The notes beneath the pieces are model-generated. The model saw only the letters and a list, made by a program, of their open reading frames with translations, ran no database searches and was not told where the DNA came from. This document shows, piece by piece, positions 37,298 through 46,783 of a DNA stretch of 64,000 bases; position 1 is the stretch's first letter; each line of letters starts with the position of its first letter. This DNA is from Lysobacter changpingensis (GTDB lineage: Bacteria; Pseudomonadota; Gammaproteobacteria; Xanthomonadales; Xanthomonadaceae). Location: assembly GCF_017308985.1 (NCBI RefSeq), contig NZ_JADWPE010000002.1:186001-250000 (forward strand), in the 5' to 3' direction. A program made the translations under genes and the position numbers.

Positions 37298-37621
37298 GGG
37301 AATTCCGGGATTGCGGGGCGCCGGGCGGGCGCCAGAAGGTCCGTATCGTCGGGCCGGCCGGGGGCGGCGGTCCAGTGTTTTGTGCGGGAGGTCGCGGATT
37401 GGGGGCCTGGGTGGCGCACCAACCCGGTATTCCTGAACGGATCGGCCCGATCAGGCAAGGCGTGCCGAGGCGCGCCGCTTACCGCATTTGTAGCCCGGGC
37501 AAGCGAAGCGCACCCGGGAAAGCGCACGTCCACAGCAAGCGCCATCGCACGGCACTTCACCCCTCCCCAACCCTCCCCTGCATTCGCAAGGGAGGGAGCA
37601 ATTCCGTGGGCTAACCGCGCC
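37298..37621. repeat. Gap between rnr and rlmB with a REP1 unit and a type-3 repeat
   Basis: The 324-base gap holds a single REP1 unit at 37489-37518 and the second copy of the CACTTCACCCCTCCC...GGGAGGGAGC element at 37553-37599. That element can fold as CTCCCTCCC/GGGGAGGG and might end or stabilise the rnr transcript. The rlmB promoter should be at 37298-37480. No gene seen. Confidence 0.78.
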
Positions 37622-40090
37622 TCAATACTTCTGCTTCACCCGGCGCGCCGGCTGCCCGCGCGGCGGCAGCGATTTCGCGCCGCGCTCTTCCACCAGCTTG
37701 AAGTCGATCTTCCGGTCTTCGACGCTCGCCTTCATCACCACGATGCGCACGCGGTCGCCCAGGCGGAACTCGCGTCCCGACCGCTCGCCCGACAGCGTCT
37801 TGCGGATCGGATCGAACTGGTAGTAGTCGTGCGGCAGCTGGGTGACGTGGACCATGCCGGTCACCTTCGACTCCACCAGTTCGACGAACAGGCCGAAGCT
37901 GGTCACGCCGCTGATCACGCCATCGAACTCGCCGCCGACGTGCTGTTCCATCCACGCGGCGCGGTAACGCTCGTCGACCTCGCGCTCGGCCTCGTCGGCA
38001 CGACGCTCGCGCTCGGAACACTGCAAGGTGAGCGCGGCCATTTCGCTGGGCGAATAGCGGTACTTCTCCGGCCTGCCACCGGTGAGCGCGTATTTGATCG
38101 CGCGATGCACCAGCAGATCGGGATAACGACGGATCGGCGAGGTGAAGTGCGTGTACGCCTCCAGCGCCAGGCCGAAATGGCCGACGTTCTCCGGCGAATA
38201 CACCGCCAGCGACTGGCTGCGCAGCAGCACCGATTCGATCAGCGCGGCATCGGGACGCTCGCGGATCTTCTTCAGCAGCGCGGTGAAATCGCGCGGTTCG
38301 ACGCGGCCCCATGCCGGCATGCGCAGCTTGAACTCCTTGAGGAACTCCAGCAGGTCGGCGTACTTCTGCTCCGGCGGGCGCTCGTGGATGCGGAACGGCG
38401 ACGGCACGTGCCTGGCCATCAGGTACTTCGCCGCCTCCACGTTCGCGGCGATCATGCATTCCTCGATCAGCTTGTGCGCGTCGTTGCGCTGGAGCATGCC
38501 GGCCTGCACGACCTCGCCCTTCGGGCCGAGCACGAAACGCACTTCGCTGGATTCGAATTCGATCGCGCCGCGACGCTCGCGCGCCTTGGCGAGGATCTGG
38601 TACAGCTGGTGCAGCCGCTCCACGTTCGGCATCAGCGAGCCGATGCGTTCGATCGCATCGCGCTTGTCTTCCTCGCGCACGTCCTCGCCCACCGCGTTCC
38701 ACACCTGCGTGTAGGTGAGGCGCGCGTGCGAGTTCATCACCGCTTCGTAGAACTTCGACTTCGTGACCTCGCCTTCGCGATCGATCTGCATGTCGCAGAC
38801 GAAGCACAGGCGGTCGACCTTCGGATTCAGCGAGCAGATGCCGTTGGACAGCGTCTCCGGCAGCATCGGCACGACGAAGCCTGGGAAATACACCGACGTG
38901 GCGCGCTTCTGCGCCTCATCGTCCAGCGGCGTTCCGGGGCGCACGTAATGCGAGACGTCGGCGATGGCGACGACCAGGCGGAAGCCGTTGCGGTTGGATT
39001 CGCAATACACCGCGTCGTCGAAGTCCTTCGCGTCCTCGCCGTCGATGGTCACCAGCGGCAGTTCGCGCAGGTCCACGCGCTGCGCGGCGATCTCCTCCGG
39101 CACGGTGAGCGGCACGTCGCTGGCTTCGTCGAGCACCGCCTGCGGGAATTCGTGCGGGATCTCATGCCCGTGGATCGCGGCCTGCACCGCCAGCGATGCG
39201 GTGAGGCGATCGCCGAGCACCGCGAGCACGCGGCCGATCGGCGTGCGCTGCGGGCCGTGTTCGTCGGGCGCCTCGATCAGCTCGACCACGACCAGCTGGC
39301 CGTTCTGCGCGCCCAGGCGCTCGTCCGGCGGCACCTGCACGTTGCGCTGGATGCGGCGGTCGTCGGGCACCACGTAGCTGATGCCGGCTTCCAGGCAGAA
39401 GCGGCCGATCAGGCGATTGAGACGTCGTTCGAGCACGCGCAGGACCGCGCCCTCGCGGCGGCCGCGACGATCCACGCCGGTGACGCGCGCGAGCACGCGA
39501 TCGCCGTGCATCGCCTTGCGCATTTCCATCGGCGGCAGGAACAGGTCGTCGCCGCCGCCGGATTCGGGACGGAGGAAACCGAAGCCGTCGGGATTGGCGA
39601 TCACCACGCCGGGAATCAGGTCGAGCTGCTGTGCCGGCAGAAACTCGCCCATGCGGTTACGCAGCAGCTGGCCGTCGCGCACCATCGCGCCCAGGCGCTT
39701 GCCCAGCGCGTCGAAGCGGCTTTCCTCGGTGAGGTCCAGGCGCTGCGCCAGATCGTCGGCGGACAGCGGACCATCGGCCTGCACGAGCAGCTGCAGGATC
39801 ATCTCGCGGCTGGCGATGGGCTGCTCGTAACGGGCGGCTTCGCGCGCGGCGTAGGGATCGTGGAAGGCCGGGGCGGCACCGCCGCGCGCGCGGCGCACGG
39901 GGGGCGGCGATTCGGGCATCCACGCGGGAAGCTTGCGACCGCCGCCTGCGGACTTGGCGGATTTCGCGGGTTTTCCGCTGTGCGAAGGGGCCTTGCGGGA
40001 GGCGTTCTTGCCGGACTTGGCAGCGGACTTGGCGCCAGGCCTGGCGCCGGACTTGGACGAGCCGGAGGCTTTACGTTTCATGCCACGCAT
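37622..40090 (-). CDS. rnr: Ribonuclease R
   Basis: An 822-aa processive 3'-5' exoribonuclease that degrades structured RNA. After a Lys/Ser/Ala-rich leader (about 1-55) come a winged helix, two cold-shock domains, and the RNB catalytic domain with DGEDAKDFDDAV (Asp ligands) at about 340-355. A C-terminal S1 domain ends GARSLPPRGQ-like basic sequence. The basic region found at the C-terminus of E. coli RNase R is short here; instead the N-terminus is extended. ATG codons at 40090 and 40081 are both possible starts. Confidence 0.95.
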   Translation of the reverse strand: MRGMKRKASGSSKSGARPGAKSAAKSGKNASRKAPSHSGKPAKSAKSAGGGRKLPAWMPESPPPVRRARGGAAPAFHDPYAAREAARYEQPIASREMILQLLVQADGPLSADDLAQRLDLTEESRFDALGKRLGAMVRDGQLLRNRMGEFLPAQQLDLIPGVVIANPDGFGFLRPESGGGDDLFLPPMEMRKAMHGDRVLARVTGVDRRGRREGAVLRVLERRLNRLIGRFCLEAGISYVVPDDRRIQRNVQVPPDERLGAQNGQLVVVELIEAPDEHGPQRTPIGRVLAVLGDRLTASLAVQAAIHGHEIPHEFPQAVLDEASDVPLTVPEEIAAQRVDLRELPLVTIDGEDAKDFDDAVYCESNRNGFRLVVAIADVSHYVRPGTPLDDEAQKRATSVYFPGFVVPMLPETLSNGICSLNPKVDRLCFVCDMQIDREGEVTKSKFYEAVMNSHARLTYTQVWNAVGEDVREEDKRDAIERIGSLMPNVERLHQLYQILAKARERRGAIEFESSEVRFVLGPKGEVVQAGMLQRNDAHKLIEECMIAANVEAAKYLMARHVPSPFRIHERPPEQKYADLLEFLKEFKLRMPAWGRVEPRDFTALLKKIRERPDAALIESVLLRSQSLAVYSPENVGHFGLALEAYTHFTSPIRRYPDLLVHRAIKYALTGGRPEKYRYSPSEMAALTLQCSERERRADEAEREVDERYRAAWMEQHVGGEFDGVISGVTSFGLFVELVESKVTGMVHVTQLPHDYYQFDPIRKTLSGERSGREFRLGDRVRIVVMKASVEDRKIDFKLVEERGAKSLPPRGQPARRVKQKY

Positions 40091-40218
40091 GGTCGCACAT
40101 CCGCATGAATACGGCGTCTTGGCGGCGCGACGGGCGCGGGAGCCGGCGACGAAGGGTGCGATGCCTTCGACGCGGATCAGAGCGGATCAGGGGCACGCAT
40201 GAAAGCGATGTGCATACA

Positions 40219-40986
40219 TCACCGCCGCGCCAGGATCGCCTCCAGTTCACGCCGGACGAACGCATCCGGCTCGCCGCTGGCCCGGCAGATCCACGTCTCG
40301 TGCGTGAGCTGGCGTTCGATCGAGAAGCCCGAACTGCGCAGCATCGCCAGCACGCAGGCGTCGTTGGGCGCCCACCAGTTGGTCGGATCGCCGGCGAGGC
40401 GATGCTCGATGAAGGCCATGCGCGGCCAGCCGCGCGCACGCAGGCGGTCGCGATCGTCCAGGCCCACGTCGGGCGGCGTCACGACGTGCTCCGTCTCCGG
40501 CATCGTCATCGTCTGCAACACCATCCGGTCGCGCGCCTTGCGCCGCACCAGGTCCAGCGCGAGCAGCGGATGGCGCAGGTGGTACAGCACGCCCATCAGC
40601 CACACCCAGTCGAACCGGCCCGGCAGATCGGCCACCTCGTAGACCTGCATGCGCCGGAACTCGATGCGGTCGTGCAGGCCGTACTGCGCCGCCGCCCAGC
40701 GGGCCTGGTCGAGGTAGTGCGGGTCGATGTCGATCGCCGTCACGCGCGCGCCCCGCCGGGCCAGTTCGAAACTGTAGAACCCCGCGTTGCAGCCGATGTC
40801 GAGCACGGTCGCGCCTTCGAGATCATCGGGAATGTGCGGCGCGATCTGCCGCCACTTGAACGCCGGGAAATCGCCGTACTCGTGCTGCGGCGCGGTTTGC
40901 ACGCCGCCGGGGAGATGCAGGTTGTGGAACCACGGACCGAGCTCGCGGATCGTCGCCTCGACGCCGCCCGTCGCGCGCGCATCCAT
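40219..40986 (-). CDS. SAM-dependent methyltransferase at the end of the glycan operon
   Basis: A 255-aa class I methyltransferase. Motif I is ATVLDIGCNAGFYSFELARRG and the acidic motif II end is VTAIDIDPHYLDQARWA. DWVWLMGVLYHLRHPLLALD is the post-motif, similar to CmoB-like and glycan O-methyltransferases. The N-terminal segment (ELGPWFHNLHLPGGVQT) is also CmoB-like. It is the last gene of the 11-gene operon, two bases after the small acidic protein. A role in methylating the glycan or an intermediate is inferred from position. Confidence 0.87.
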   Translation of the reverse strand: MDARATGGVEATIRELGPWFHNLHLPGGVQTAPQHEYGDFPAFKWRQIAPHIPDDLEGATVLDIGCNAGFYSFELARRGARVTAIDIDPHYLDQARWAAAQYGLHDRIEFRRMQVYEVADLPGRFDWVWLMGVLYHLRHPLLALDLVRRKARDRMVLQTMTMPETEHVVTPPDVGLDDRDRLRARGWPRMAFIEHRLAGDPTNWWAPNDACVLAMLRSSGFSIERQLTHETWICRASGEPDAFVRRELEAILARR

Positions 40987-40988
40987 GT

Positions 40989-41267
40989 TCACTCCCGCTG
41001 CACGAACTTGAAGAACCGGCTCACCTCGCCGTCGGCGGTCTGGTCCTGGTAGAGGAACGCGAGCTTCTCCTCGTCGAACTTCTCGAAGAAGTCCTCCCAC
41101 TCGATCGCCTCCAGGTCCTCGTCGTCGCGGAACATGATGCGGAGCAATCCCGCTTCCTCGCCGCGATCGGCGGTACCGCGCACGGTCGCGGGGCGGCCAT
41201 CGCGTTCTTCGGTCCAGCGGCGGATCTCGTCGTGGTTGGTGGTCCGATGGGACGAATGCGTGCTCAT
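40989..41267 (-). CDS. Small acidic protein of the glycan operon
   Basis: A 92-aa soluble protein with a conserved look (HDEIRRWTEERDGRPATVRG; LLRIMFRDDED; EWEDFFEKFDEEKLAFLYQD) that ends near SRFFKFVQRE. Relatives are often labelled 1,4-alpha-glucan branching enzyme in databases, which cannot be right for a protein of this size. It has no catalytic motif I can name. Its start overlaps the upstream glycosyltransferase stop by four bases (ATGA). Confidence 0.85.
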   Translation of the reverse strand: MSTHSSHRTTNHDEIRRWTEERDGRPATVRGTADRGEEAGLLRIMFRDDEDLEAIEWEDFFEKFDEEKLAFLYQDQTADGEVSRFFKFVQRE

Positions 41268-42424
41268 GCGATGTCCTCCTTCCTTCCGGCATGTGCGTGC
41301 ACGACGCGCGCGTCGTTGGACACGCGCGTCGATGCGGCGTGGGCGCGCCGTGAGGCGGCCCGTTCGAAATACGAGTGCAATGCCTGCGCGCGATGCGCCG
41401 GCGTGTGTTCGGCGAGGAAGCGCTCGCGCGCGGCGCGGCCGATGCGTCGCCGCATCGGCTCGGGAACGCGTTGCAGCCAATGCACGACCTGCGCGCCCGA
41501 ATGCGCGACCAGGATTTCCCTTTCCGGCTCGAACAGCGCGTCGAGCCCGGTCCAGTGATCGGACACGATCGGCGTTCCGCAGGCGGCGGCTTCGAACAGC
41601 CGCACGCTCGGCGAGAACCCCATCGCCACCATGTCCGCGCGCGTGACGTTCAGCGTGAAGCGTTGGCGGTTGTAGAACGCGCGATGCGCCGAAGGCGGCA
41701 GGTGTTCGATGCGTTCGACGTTTCCCGGCCACTCGATCGCGTCCGGATACTGCGGCCCGGCGACGACGAACCGGCCGTCCGGCCATTCGCGCGCGGGCCG
41801 CATCAGCAGGCGTTCGAGCACGGGCTGGCGGTCGTCGCTGTAGGTGCCCATGTAACCGAGGTCATGGTCGGCTTCGCGTTCTTCCGGGAAATAGCGCTTC
41901 GGATCGGCCGAGCAGTACAGCGGCGCGGCGATGGGCGCACCGTAGCGCTGTTCCAGCGTTTCCAGCGCGGGGCCGCCGCTGAACGAGAGATAGAGGTCGT
42001 AGCCGCGAATCGTGTCCGCATCGACGTATCCACACCGCTCCTGCGCGAGCGCCGCCAGCGTCACCGGCGTGTCGATGTCGTAAAAGGCCACGATGCCGCG
42101 CGCGGTGCGCTGCGCCCATCGTCCGACCTCGATGCCCTGCGGCACGTACGAGCCGACGATCACCAGATCGGCGTGCGCGACCTCGTCCGCGTGCCGGTCC
42201 TGCAACTCGTCGAGCCCCGAATACAGCGCGAGCCGTCCCGGCCACTCGCCCGCCGCGTCCTGGTTCTGCGCGTACCACGGCACGTCGCGCTCGAGGAATC
42301 GCACGCGATCGCCGCGCGCTTCCAGCGCGCCGAGCAGCGCGCGATACGTGGTCGCGTGTCCGTTTCCCCACGCCGAACGCAGGCTCAGGCCGATCACCAC
42401 GATGTCGAGCGGCGCGCGCATCAT
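41264..42424 (-). CDS. Glycosyltransferase, CgeB-like, third of three tandem paralogs
   Basis: A 386-aa GT-B-fold glycosyltransferase. The N-terminus (IVVIGLSLRSAWGNGHATTYRALL) matches the two upstream paralogs. The C-terminal nucleotide-sugar domain has FSPSVRLFEAAACGTPIVSD and LFEPEREILVAHSG, as in CgeB and DUF3880/DUF3492-type transferases. ATG codons at 42424 (overlapping the upstream stop) and 42421 both fit. Sugar donor unknown. Cytoplasmic; it likely adds one residue of the locus product. Confidence 0.86.
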   Translation of the reverse strand: MMRAPLDIVVIGLSLRSAWGNGHATTYRALLGALEARGDRVRFLERDVPWYAQNQDAAGEWPGRLALYSGLDELQDRHADEVAHADLVIVGSYVPQGIEVGRWAQRTARGIVAFYDIDTPVTLAALAQERCGYVDADTIRGYDLYLSFSGGPALETLEQRYGAPIAAPLYCSADPKRYFPEEREADHDLGYMGTYSDDRQPVLERLLMRPAREWPDGRFVVAGPQYPDAIEWPGNVERIEHLPPSAHRAFYNRQRFTLNVTRADMVAMGFSPSVRLFEAAACGTPIVSDHWTGLDALFEPEREILVAHSGAQVVHWLQRVPEPMRRRIGRAARERFLAEHTPAHRAQALHSYFERAASRRAHAASTRVSNDARVVHAHAGRKEDIA

Positions 42425-43515
42425 GCCGCCGCGCGCAGGCGCGCCTCCAGCAACGACTCCAGCTGCACCACGCGATGCGCGTAGGTGTGTTCGCGCAACA
42501 TCCGCGCACGCGCGCGTTCGCCGATCTGGCGCGCGAGCACGGGGCCGATCGCGCGAAGGTGCTGGTTCACCTGCTCGGCGCTGTCGGCGATCAGCACCTC
42601 GCGGCCGGGTTCGAGGAACATGTCGATGCCGTCCCACGCGTCCGTCATCAGGCATGCGCCCGCGCCGGCCGCCTCGAACACCCGCGTCGGCGGCGAGAAA
42701 CCGAAGCGCGCCATGCTGTCGCGATTGATGTTGAGGACCATGCGCGCGCTCGAATTGAACGCGTTGTGCTCGCGCGTGGACACGTGGCCGAGCCGGGTGA
42801 CGTTGCTCGGCAGTTCGACGTCGTCCCAGCCGCTGCCGCCGAGCAGGTAATCGAACTCCGGCGCCTGCCGCGCGGCATCGAAGAAAAAGCGTTGCACGCG
42901 CGCCTCGCGGTCCGGCAGCCGGTTGCCGAGGAAGGCGAGGTCCACGGCGAAGCGGTGGTCGCGCTCGACCGGATGGTGCGTGTCGGGATCCAGCGCGTTG
43001 TAGATCGGCACGCATTCGCGCGCGCCCAGGCTGCGATACGCATCGACCACGCGATCGCCGCCGCCGTAGGTGAGCACCAGATCGTACCTGGGCACCTGCG
43101 CCCGCAGCGGATCGGCGGGATCGCCGAGCATGCGCTCCAGCGTCGCCGGCGCATCGACGTCCCAGAACGCCACCCACGTCGATGGGGAACGCAACGCCAG
43201 CACTTCGCGTTCGAGGAACTCGTCGAACACACCCACGCCGCTCGCCTTCACGACGAGATCGGCGCCGCGCGCGCGTTCGAGCGCGCGTGCCGCGTCGTCC
43301 TCGCCATTGGCCGGATAGACCACGACCTGCGCCCACCCGGGATCGTCGATATCGCGATGCTGCTGCCGCTCGAACGCGTCCGGCTCGAAGAACGTCACGC
43401 GGTGCCCGCGCTGGTGCAACGCTCGCACGATGCCGCGGTAGTACGTGGCCGCGCCGTTCCAGTACGAGGACACGAGGCTGGAACCGAAGAAGGCGATGCG
43501 AAGGGGGCTAGGCAT
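42421..43515 (-). CDS. Glycosyltransferase, CgeB-like, second of three tandem paralogs
   Basis: A 364-aa GT-B glycosyltransferase. It opens RIAFFGSSLVSSYWNGAATYYRGI. Its donor domain has FGFSPPTRVFEAAGAGACLMTD and MFLEPGREVLIADSAEQV. The start at 43515 overlaps the upstream transferase by eight bases; the longer open frame is without family support. It shares the same architecture as the genes on both sides, indicating local duplication. Confidence 0.86.
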   Translation of the reverse strand: MPSPLRIAFFGSSLVSSYWNGAATYYRGIVRALHQRGHRVTFFEPDAFERQQHRDIDDPGWAQVVVYPANGEDDAARALERARGADLVVKASGVGVFDEFLEREVLALRSPSTWVAFWDVDAPATLERMLGDPADPLRAQVPRYDLVLTYGGGDRVVDAYRSLGARECVPIYNALDPDTHHPVERDHRFAVDLAFLGNRLPDREARVQRFFFDAARQAPEFDYLLGGSGWDDVELPSNVTRLGHVSTREHNAFNSSARMVLNINRDSMARFGFSPPTRVFEAAGAGACLMTDAWDGIDMFLEPGREVLIADSAEQVNQHLRAIGPVLARQIGERARARMLREHTYAHRVVQLESLLEARLRAAA

Positions 43516-44644
43516 GGGAGAGGCTCCGGACGTTGGGCGTGGCGCGGTCCATCGCGGCGGAATCCATCGAGGACGCGATCGAAAGCAGCTCGTCGACGCG
43601 ATGCGCGCAGGTGTGGCGCGCGAGCACGGTGGCGACGCCGTGCGCGGCAATTCCGGATGCGTAGTCGGCATCGTTCACGATCGCGCGCAGCTGCTCGCGC
43701 ATCTGCGCGCCGTCGCGCGCGACGAGGAAATCGCGGCCCGGCGAGAACAGATGCTCCGCGTCGTCCCACGGCGCGCTCACCAGCGTGATTCCGCAGGCCA
43801 GCGCCTCGAACACGCGGATCGTCGGAATACCGGGCAGCAGGCGCACGTAAGGCCGGCGCGGCACGTGGACGGTCGCCCTGAAGCGCGCGAACACCTCCGG
43901 CGCGCGCCAGTTCGGCAGCCATCCGCGGTAGTCGATGCCGGCTTCCTTCAGCATCGCCAGCGCATCGGCCGGATAGCGCACGCCGTGCAGCCGCGCACGC
44001 AGGCCGAGGTCGCGCACGGGCTCGACCAGGAATTCGCGCAATTCGGCGGCACGTTCGCCGTCGCCCCAGTTGCCGATCCACACCAGATCGCCGTCGTGGT
44101 CCTCCGGTCGTGGCAGCGGATGGAAGACGCGCGTGTCGGCGGCTTCGTGCCAGACCCAGGCGCGCGCGCACCAGCCGTGTTCGAGATAACGCTGGCGTAC
44201 CGCCTCGCCGAACGCGAGGACGCCGTCGTAACCGCGCAGGTCGTAACGCGCCATGTCATCGGGCGCGCTGACGCTGCGATGGTGCGTGTCGTGGAACAGC
44301 ACGCGGCACGACGCCGGCGCGTGTTCGCCGACCGACGCCACCAGCGCGGGCTCGTTCCATTCGTGCACGATCGCGACGTCGGCACCGTCCAGCGCCTCGT
44401 CGAAGTCGAAGCCCTCGCGCCGGTAGCGATGGCTGCGCAGGTCCGGGTAGCGCGCCTGCCATTCCTCGATCGCGGATGCGCCATGATCGGCGACGAGCTG
44501 GCGGACGCTCCACGCGTCGTGCGGCTCGTACACCGCCACCTCATGGCCGCGCGATTGCAGTTCCGCGACGATGCCGCGCAGGAAATGCGCGTTGCCGTGG
44601 TTCCAGTCGGACACCAGCGAGTGATAGAACAGGACGAACTTCAC
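43508..44644 (-). CDS. Glycosyltransferase, CgeB-like, first of three tandem paralogs
   Basis: A 378-aa GT-B glycosyltransferase beginning KFVLFYHSLVSDWNHGNAHF. Donor motifs are IPTIRVFEALACGITLVSAP and LFSPGRDFLVARDGAQM. The start is a GTG at 44644, supported by AGGAG eight bases upstream and by the GTGA overlap with the preceding stop; no ATG fits the conserved N-terminus. It precedes its two paralogs. Confidence 0.86.
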   Translation of the reverse strand: MKFVLFYHSLVSDWNHGNAHFLRGIVAELQSRGHEVAVYEPHDAWSVRQLVADHGASAIEEWQARYPDLRSHRYRREGFDFDEALDGADVAIVHEWNEPALVASVGEHAPASCRVLFHDTHHRSVSAPDDMARYDLRGYDGVLAFGEAVRQRYLEHGWCARAWVWHEAADTRVFHPLPRPEDHDGDLVWIGNWGDGERAAELREFLVEPVRDLGLRARLHGVRYPADALAMLKEAGIDYRGWLPNWRAPEVFARFRATVHVPRRPYVRLLPGIPTIRVFEALACGITLVSAPWDDAEHLFSPGRDFLVARDGAQMREQLRAIVNDADYASGIAAHGVATVLARHTCAHRVDELLSIASSMDSAAMDRATPNVRSLSHA

Positions 44645-45780
44645 GGATGGACTCCTGCGTTGGCGGCCTCGGGCATGACGAGACGCGTGTCGGTGCGATG
44701 TCGTGCGATCAGCTCGATGTACGCGGCGCGATAGCGCATCGTCATCGCTTCCGGCGTGTAGCGCGCGGCGTGCAGGCGTGCACGCGTGGCGAAGTCCTGC
44801 CGCAGCGCGTCGTCGCGGATCAGCTTGATTAACGACGTTTCGAGAAGACCGGCCTCGTCGGGCGGCACGAACAGCGCGGCATCGCCCCACACTTCGCGCA
44901 GACTCGGGATGTCGCCGAGCACCAGCGCGCAGCCGGCCTGCGCGGCTTCGAGGACGGAAAGACCGAACGGTTCGTACCGCGCGGGCAATGCATAGATGGA
45001 TGCGTGCGCCATCTGCTTCCGCACTTCGTCGCTGTCGAGCTTGCCAAGCGCATGCACGCCGTCGAACGCCGCGTCGCTCCCGTCGCCGGGATGCCGTGCA
45101 TCGCCGGCGATATGCACCGGCCATGGCAATCCCGACGCAACAGCGGCAAGCGAGCTGAGGTTCTTCGCCTCATCCCACAGCCGGCCCGCCGCGAACACGA
45201 ACGGCTCCTTCGCGGTTTCGCCGGCGATCGCGCCGCGACCGTTATGGACGACCAGCGTCGACGCCAACGCACCATGCTCGCGCATCAGCGCCGTCAGCAT
45301 CGCGCGCGAAGGCGTGACGACGCGATCCGCCGCGTGCAGCGTCGCGGCCACGGTGCGGCGGTAGCGGTTCCATCCCGATGGCGCCGCTTCGCCGTGCACG
45401 GCCCGCCACCACGAACACACGCACGAATGCGCGGTGAGCACAACCGGCGCCGTCCAGCGAAGCTGGGCATGCGACAGGTCGTTCAGGTGCACCACGTCGG
45501 GGCGAAACCCGCGCGCCAGCGCATGCAGCCACTCACCCGCTTCGCGCAGGTCGCGCCATGGGTCCGGCATCCACACCAACCTGTACGGCCGCGCGTCCAG
45601 CGTGAGTCCGGGGATCGCCTCCGCCTGCGCACGCTGCGCCTGGTCGGGCTCGCGTCCCATCGCCGCGAGCAGCACGCGGTCGCCGCATGCGGACAGTTGA
45701 GCGCACAACTCCATCGCGAACGGCCACACGCCGCCGAGCGTGTCGGCCGTCATCAGCACGCGCAGGCGTTCAGCGGCCAT
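44641..45780 (-). CDS. Glycosyltransferase family 4
   Basis: A 379-aa retaining GT4 glycosyltransferase. The glycine-rich acceptor region is RVLMTADTLGGVWPFAMELC. The donor domain has FAAGRLWDEAKNLSSLAAV and the E-x7-E motif region YEPFGLSVLEAAQAGCALV. The start at 45780 overlaps the Gfo/Idh gene by 11 bases. Differs clearly from the three CgeB-like transferases downstream, so the product contains at least two types of glycosidic bond. Confidence 0.9.
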   Translation of the reverse strand: MAAERLRVLMTADTLGGVWPFAMELCAQLSACGDRVLLAAMGREPDQAQRAQAEAIPGLTLDARPYRLVWMPDPWRDLREAGEWLHALARGFRPDVVHLNDLSHAQLRWTAPVVLTAHSCVCSWWRAVHGEAAPSGWNRYRRTVAATLHAADRVVTPSRAMLTALMREHGALASTLVVHNGRGAIAGETAKEPFVFAAGRLWDEAKNLSSLAAVASGLPWPVHIAGDARHPGDGSDAAFDGVHALGKLDSDEVRKQMAHASIYALPARYEPFGLSVLEAAQAGCALVLGDIPSLREVWGDAALFVPPDEAGLLETSLIKLIRDDALRQDFATRARLHAARYTPEAMTMRYRAAYIELIARHRTDTRLVMPEAANAGVHP

Positions 45781-46783
45781 AGATCGCATCCACCGTTCGC
45801 GCCACGTCGAGCAGCGCCTGCGCCTGCGGATCGAAGCCGGTGCCTTCGCGCAGGCGCCGCGCCCATTCCACCAGTGCGCGTCCGCCCCATGCGTCCGGCG
45901 GCGACGCGATGCGCGTGGCGCGCGTTCCATCGAACACGTCCACGGTGAAATCGTAGAACGAGCCGTCCACGTTACGGATCGCCGCGCCGCCGCGCGTTCC
46001 GTGGAATGCGGCCTCGATCACCGCGTCGCGGCCGGCGTGGAGCCGCCACGAACACGCGATGCGCACGCCAGTGCCGTTGCCGAGTCGCCATTGCGCGCAC
46101 GCGTGATCCTCGATCTCGGTCACAGGGCGCGACAGCACGTGCCCCCCCGCATGCAGCGTCGCGTTCAGGTCCGCATGCCCCGTCGCACCGCACATCCACT
46201 GCGCCAGATCGACCAGATGGATGCCCAGGTCCATCACGCAACCGCCGCCGGATTGGGCGAGATCGTAGAACCACGGTTTGTCCGGCCCGTAGGCGTTATG
46301 GAAGACCAGGTCGATCGCGAAGATTTCGCCGAACGCGCCGCTGCCGATGCGTTCGCGCAGTTCAGCGACGCCGTTCAGATGGCGGTAGCTGAAATCGACG
46401 TCGAGCAGGCGGTCCGCGCGACGCGCGGCGTCGATCACCTGTCGCGCCTCGAGCGCGGTGCGCGTGAGCGGCTTCTGGCAGAACACCGCCAGGCCGCGAT
46501 CGAGTGCCGCCACGGCCTGCACCGCGTGCGCCGCGCTGGGCGTCGCGATGACCACGCCGTCCAGTTCGTCCATCGCGAGCAGCTCGGCGATGTCGCCACA
46601 GCGGCGCGCCTGTGGCGCATGCACCACGGCACGATCGAGGCACTCCGGATTGCTGTCGGCGATCGCGCTTACCTGCGCGATTCCGCTGTCGGCCAGCACC
46701 TGCATGCGCTGTCCGCCGATCCAGCCCAGGCCAAGGAAGCCCAGCCGCGGCGCGTCGGTCGAAGGTCGCAGTCGCGCGTTCAT
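45770..46783 (-). CDS. Gfo/Idh/MocA family NAD(P)-dependent oxidoreductase
   Basis: A 337-aa sugar or cyclitol oxidoreductase. The Rossmann motif is LGFLGLGWIGGQRM, the catalytic Lys lies in FCQKPLTRT (EKP-type motif), and the C-terminal domain has GGGCVMDLGIHLVDL with the family His. Members oxidise inositol, glucose or UDP-sugars. Because a myo-inositol phosphate synthase lies in the same locus, an inositol or ketosugar substrate is a fair guess, no more. It overlaps genes at both ends. Confidence 0.9.
   Translation of the reverse strand: MNARLRPSTDAPRLGFLGLGWIGGQRMQVLADSGIAQVSAIADSNPECLDRAVVHAPQARRCGDIAELLAMDELDGVVIATPSAAHAVQAVAALDRGLAVFCQKPLTRTALEARQVIDAARRADRLLDVDFSYRHLNGVAELRERIGSGAFGEIFAIDLVFHNAYGPDKPWFYDLAQSGGGCVMDLGIHLVDLAQWMCGATGHADLNATLHAGGHVLSRPVTEIEDHACAQWRLGNGTGVRIACSWRLHAGRDAVIEAAFHGTRGGAAIRNVDGSFYDFTVDVFDGTRATRIASPPDAWGGRALVEWARRLREGTGFDPQAQALLDVARTVDAIYGR

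Noticed and set aside
40989-41267. 1,4-alpha-glucan branching enzyme
   Set aside because: A 92-residue protein cannot hold a GH13 catalytic barrel; the common database label is misleading.
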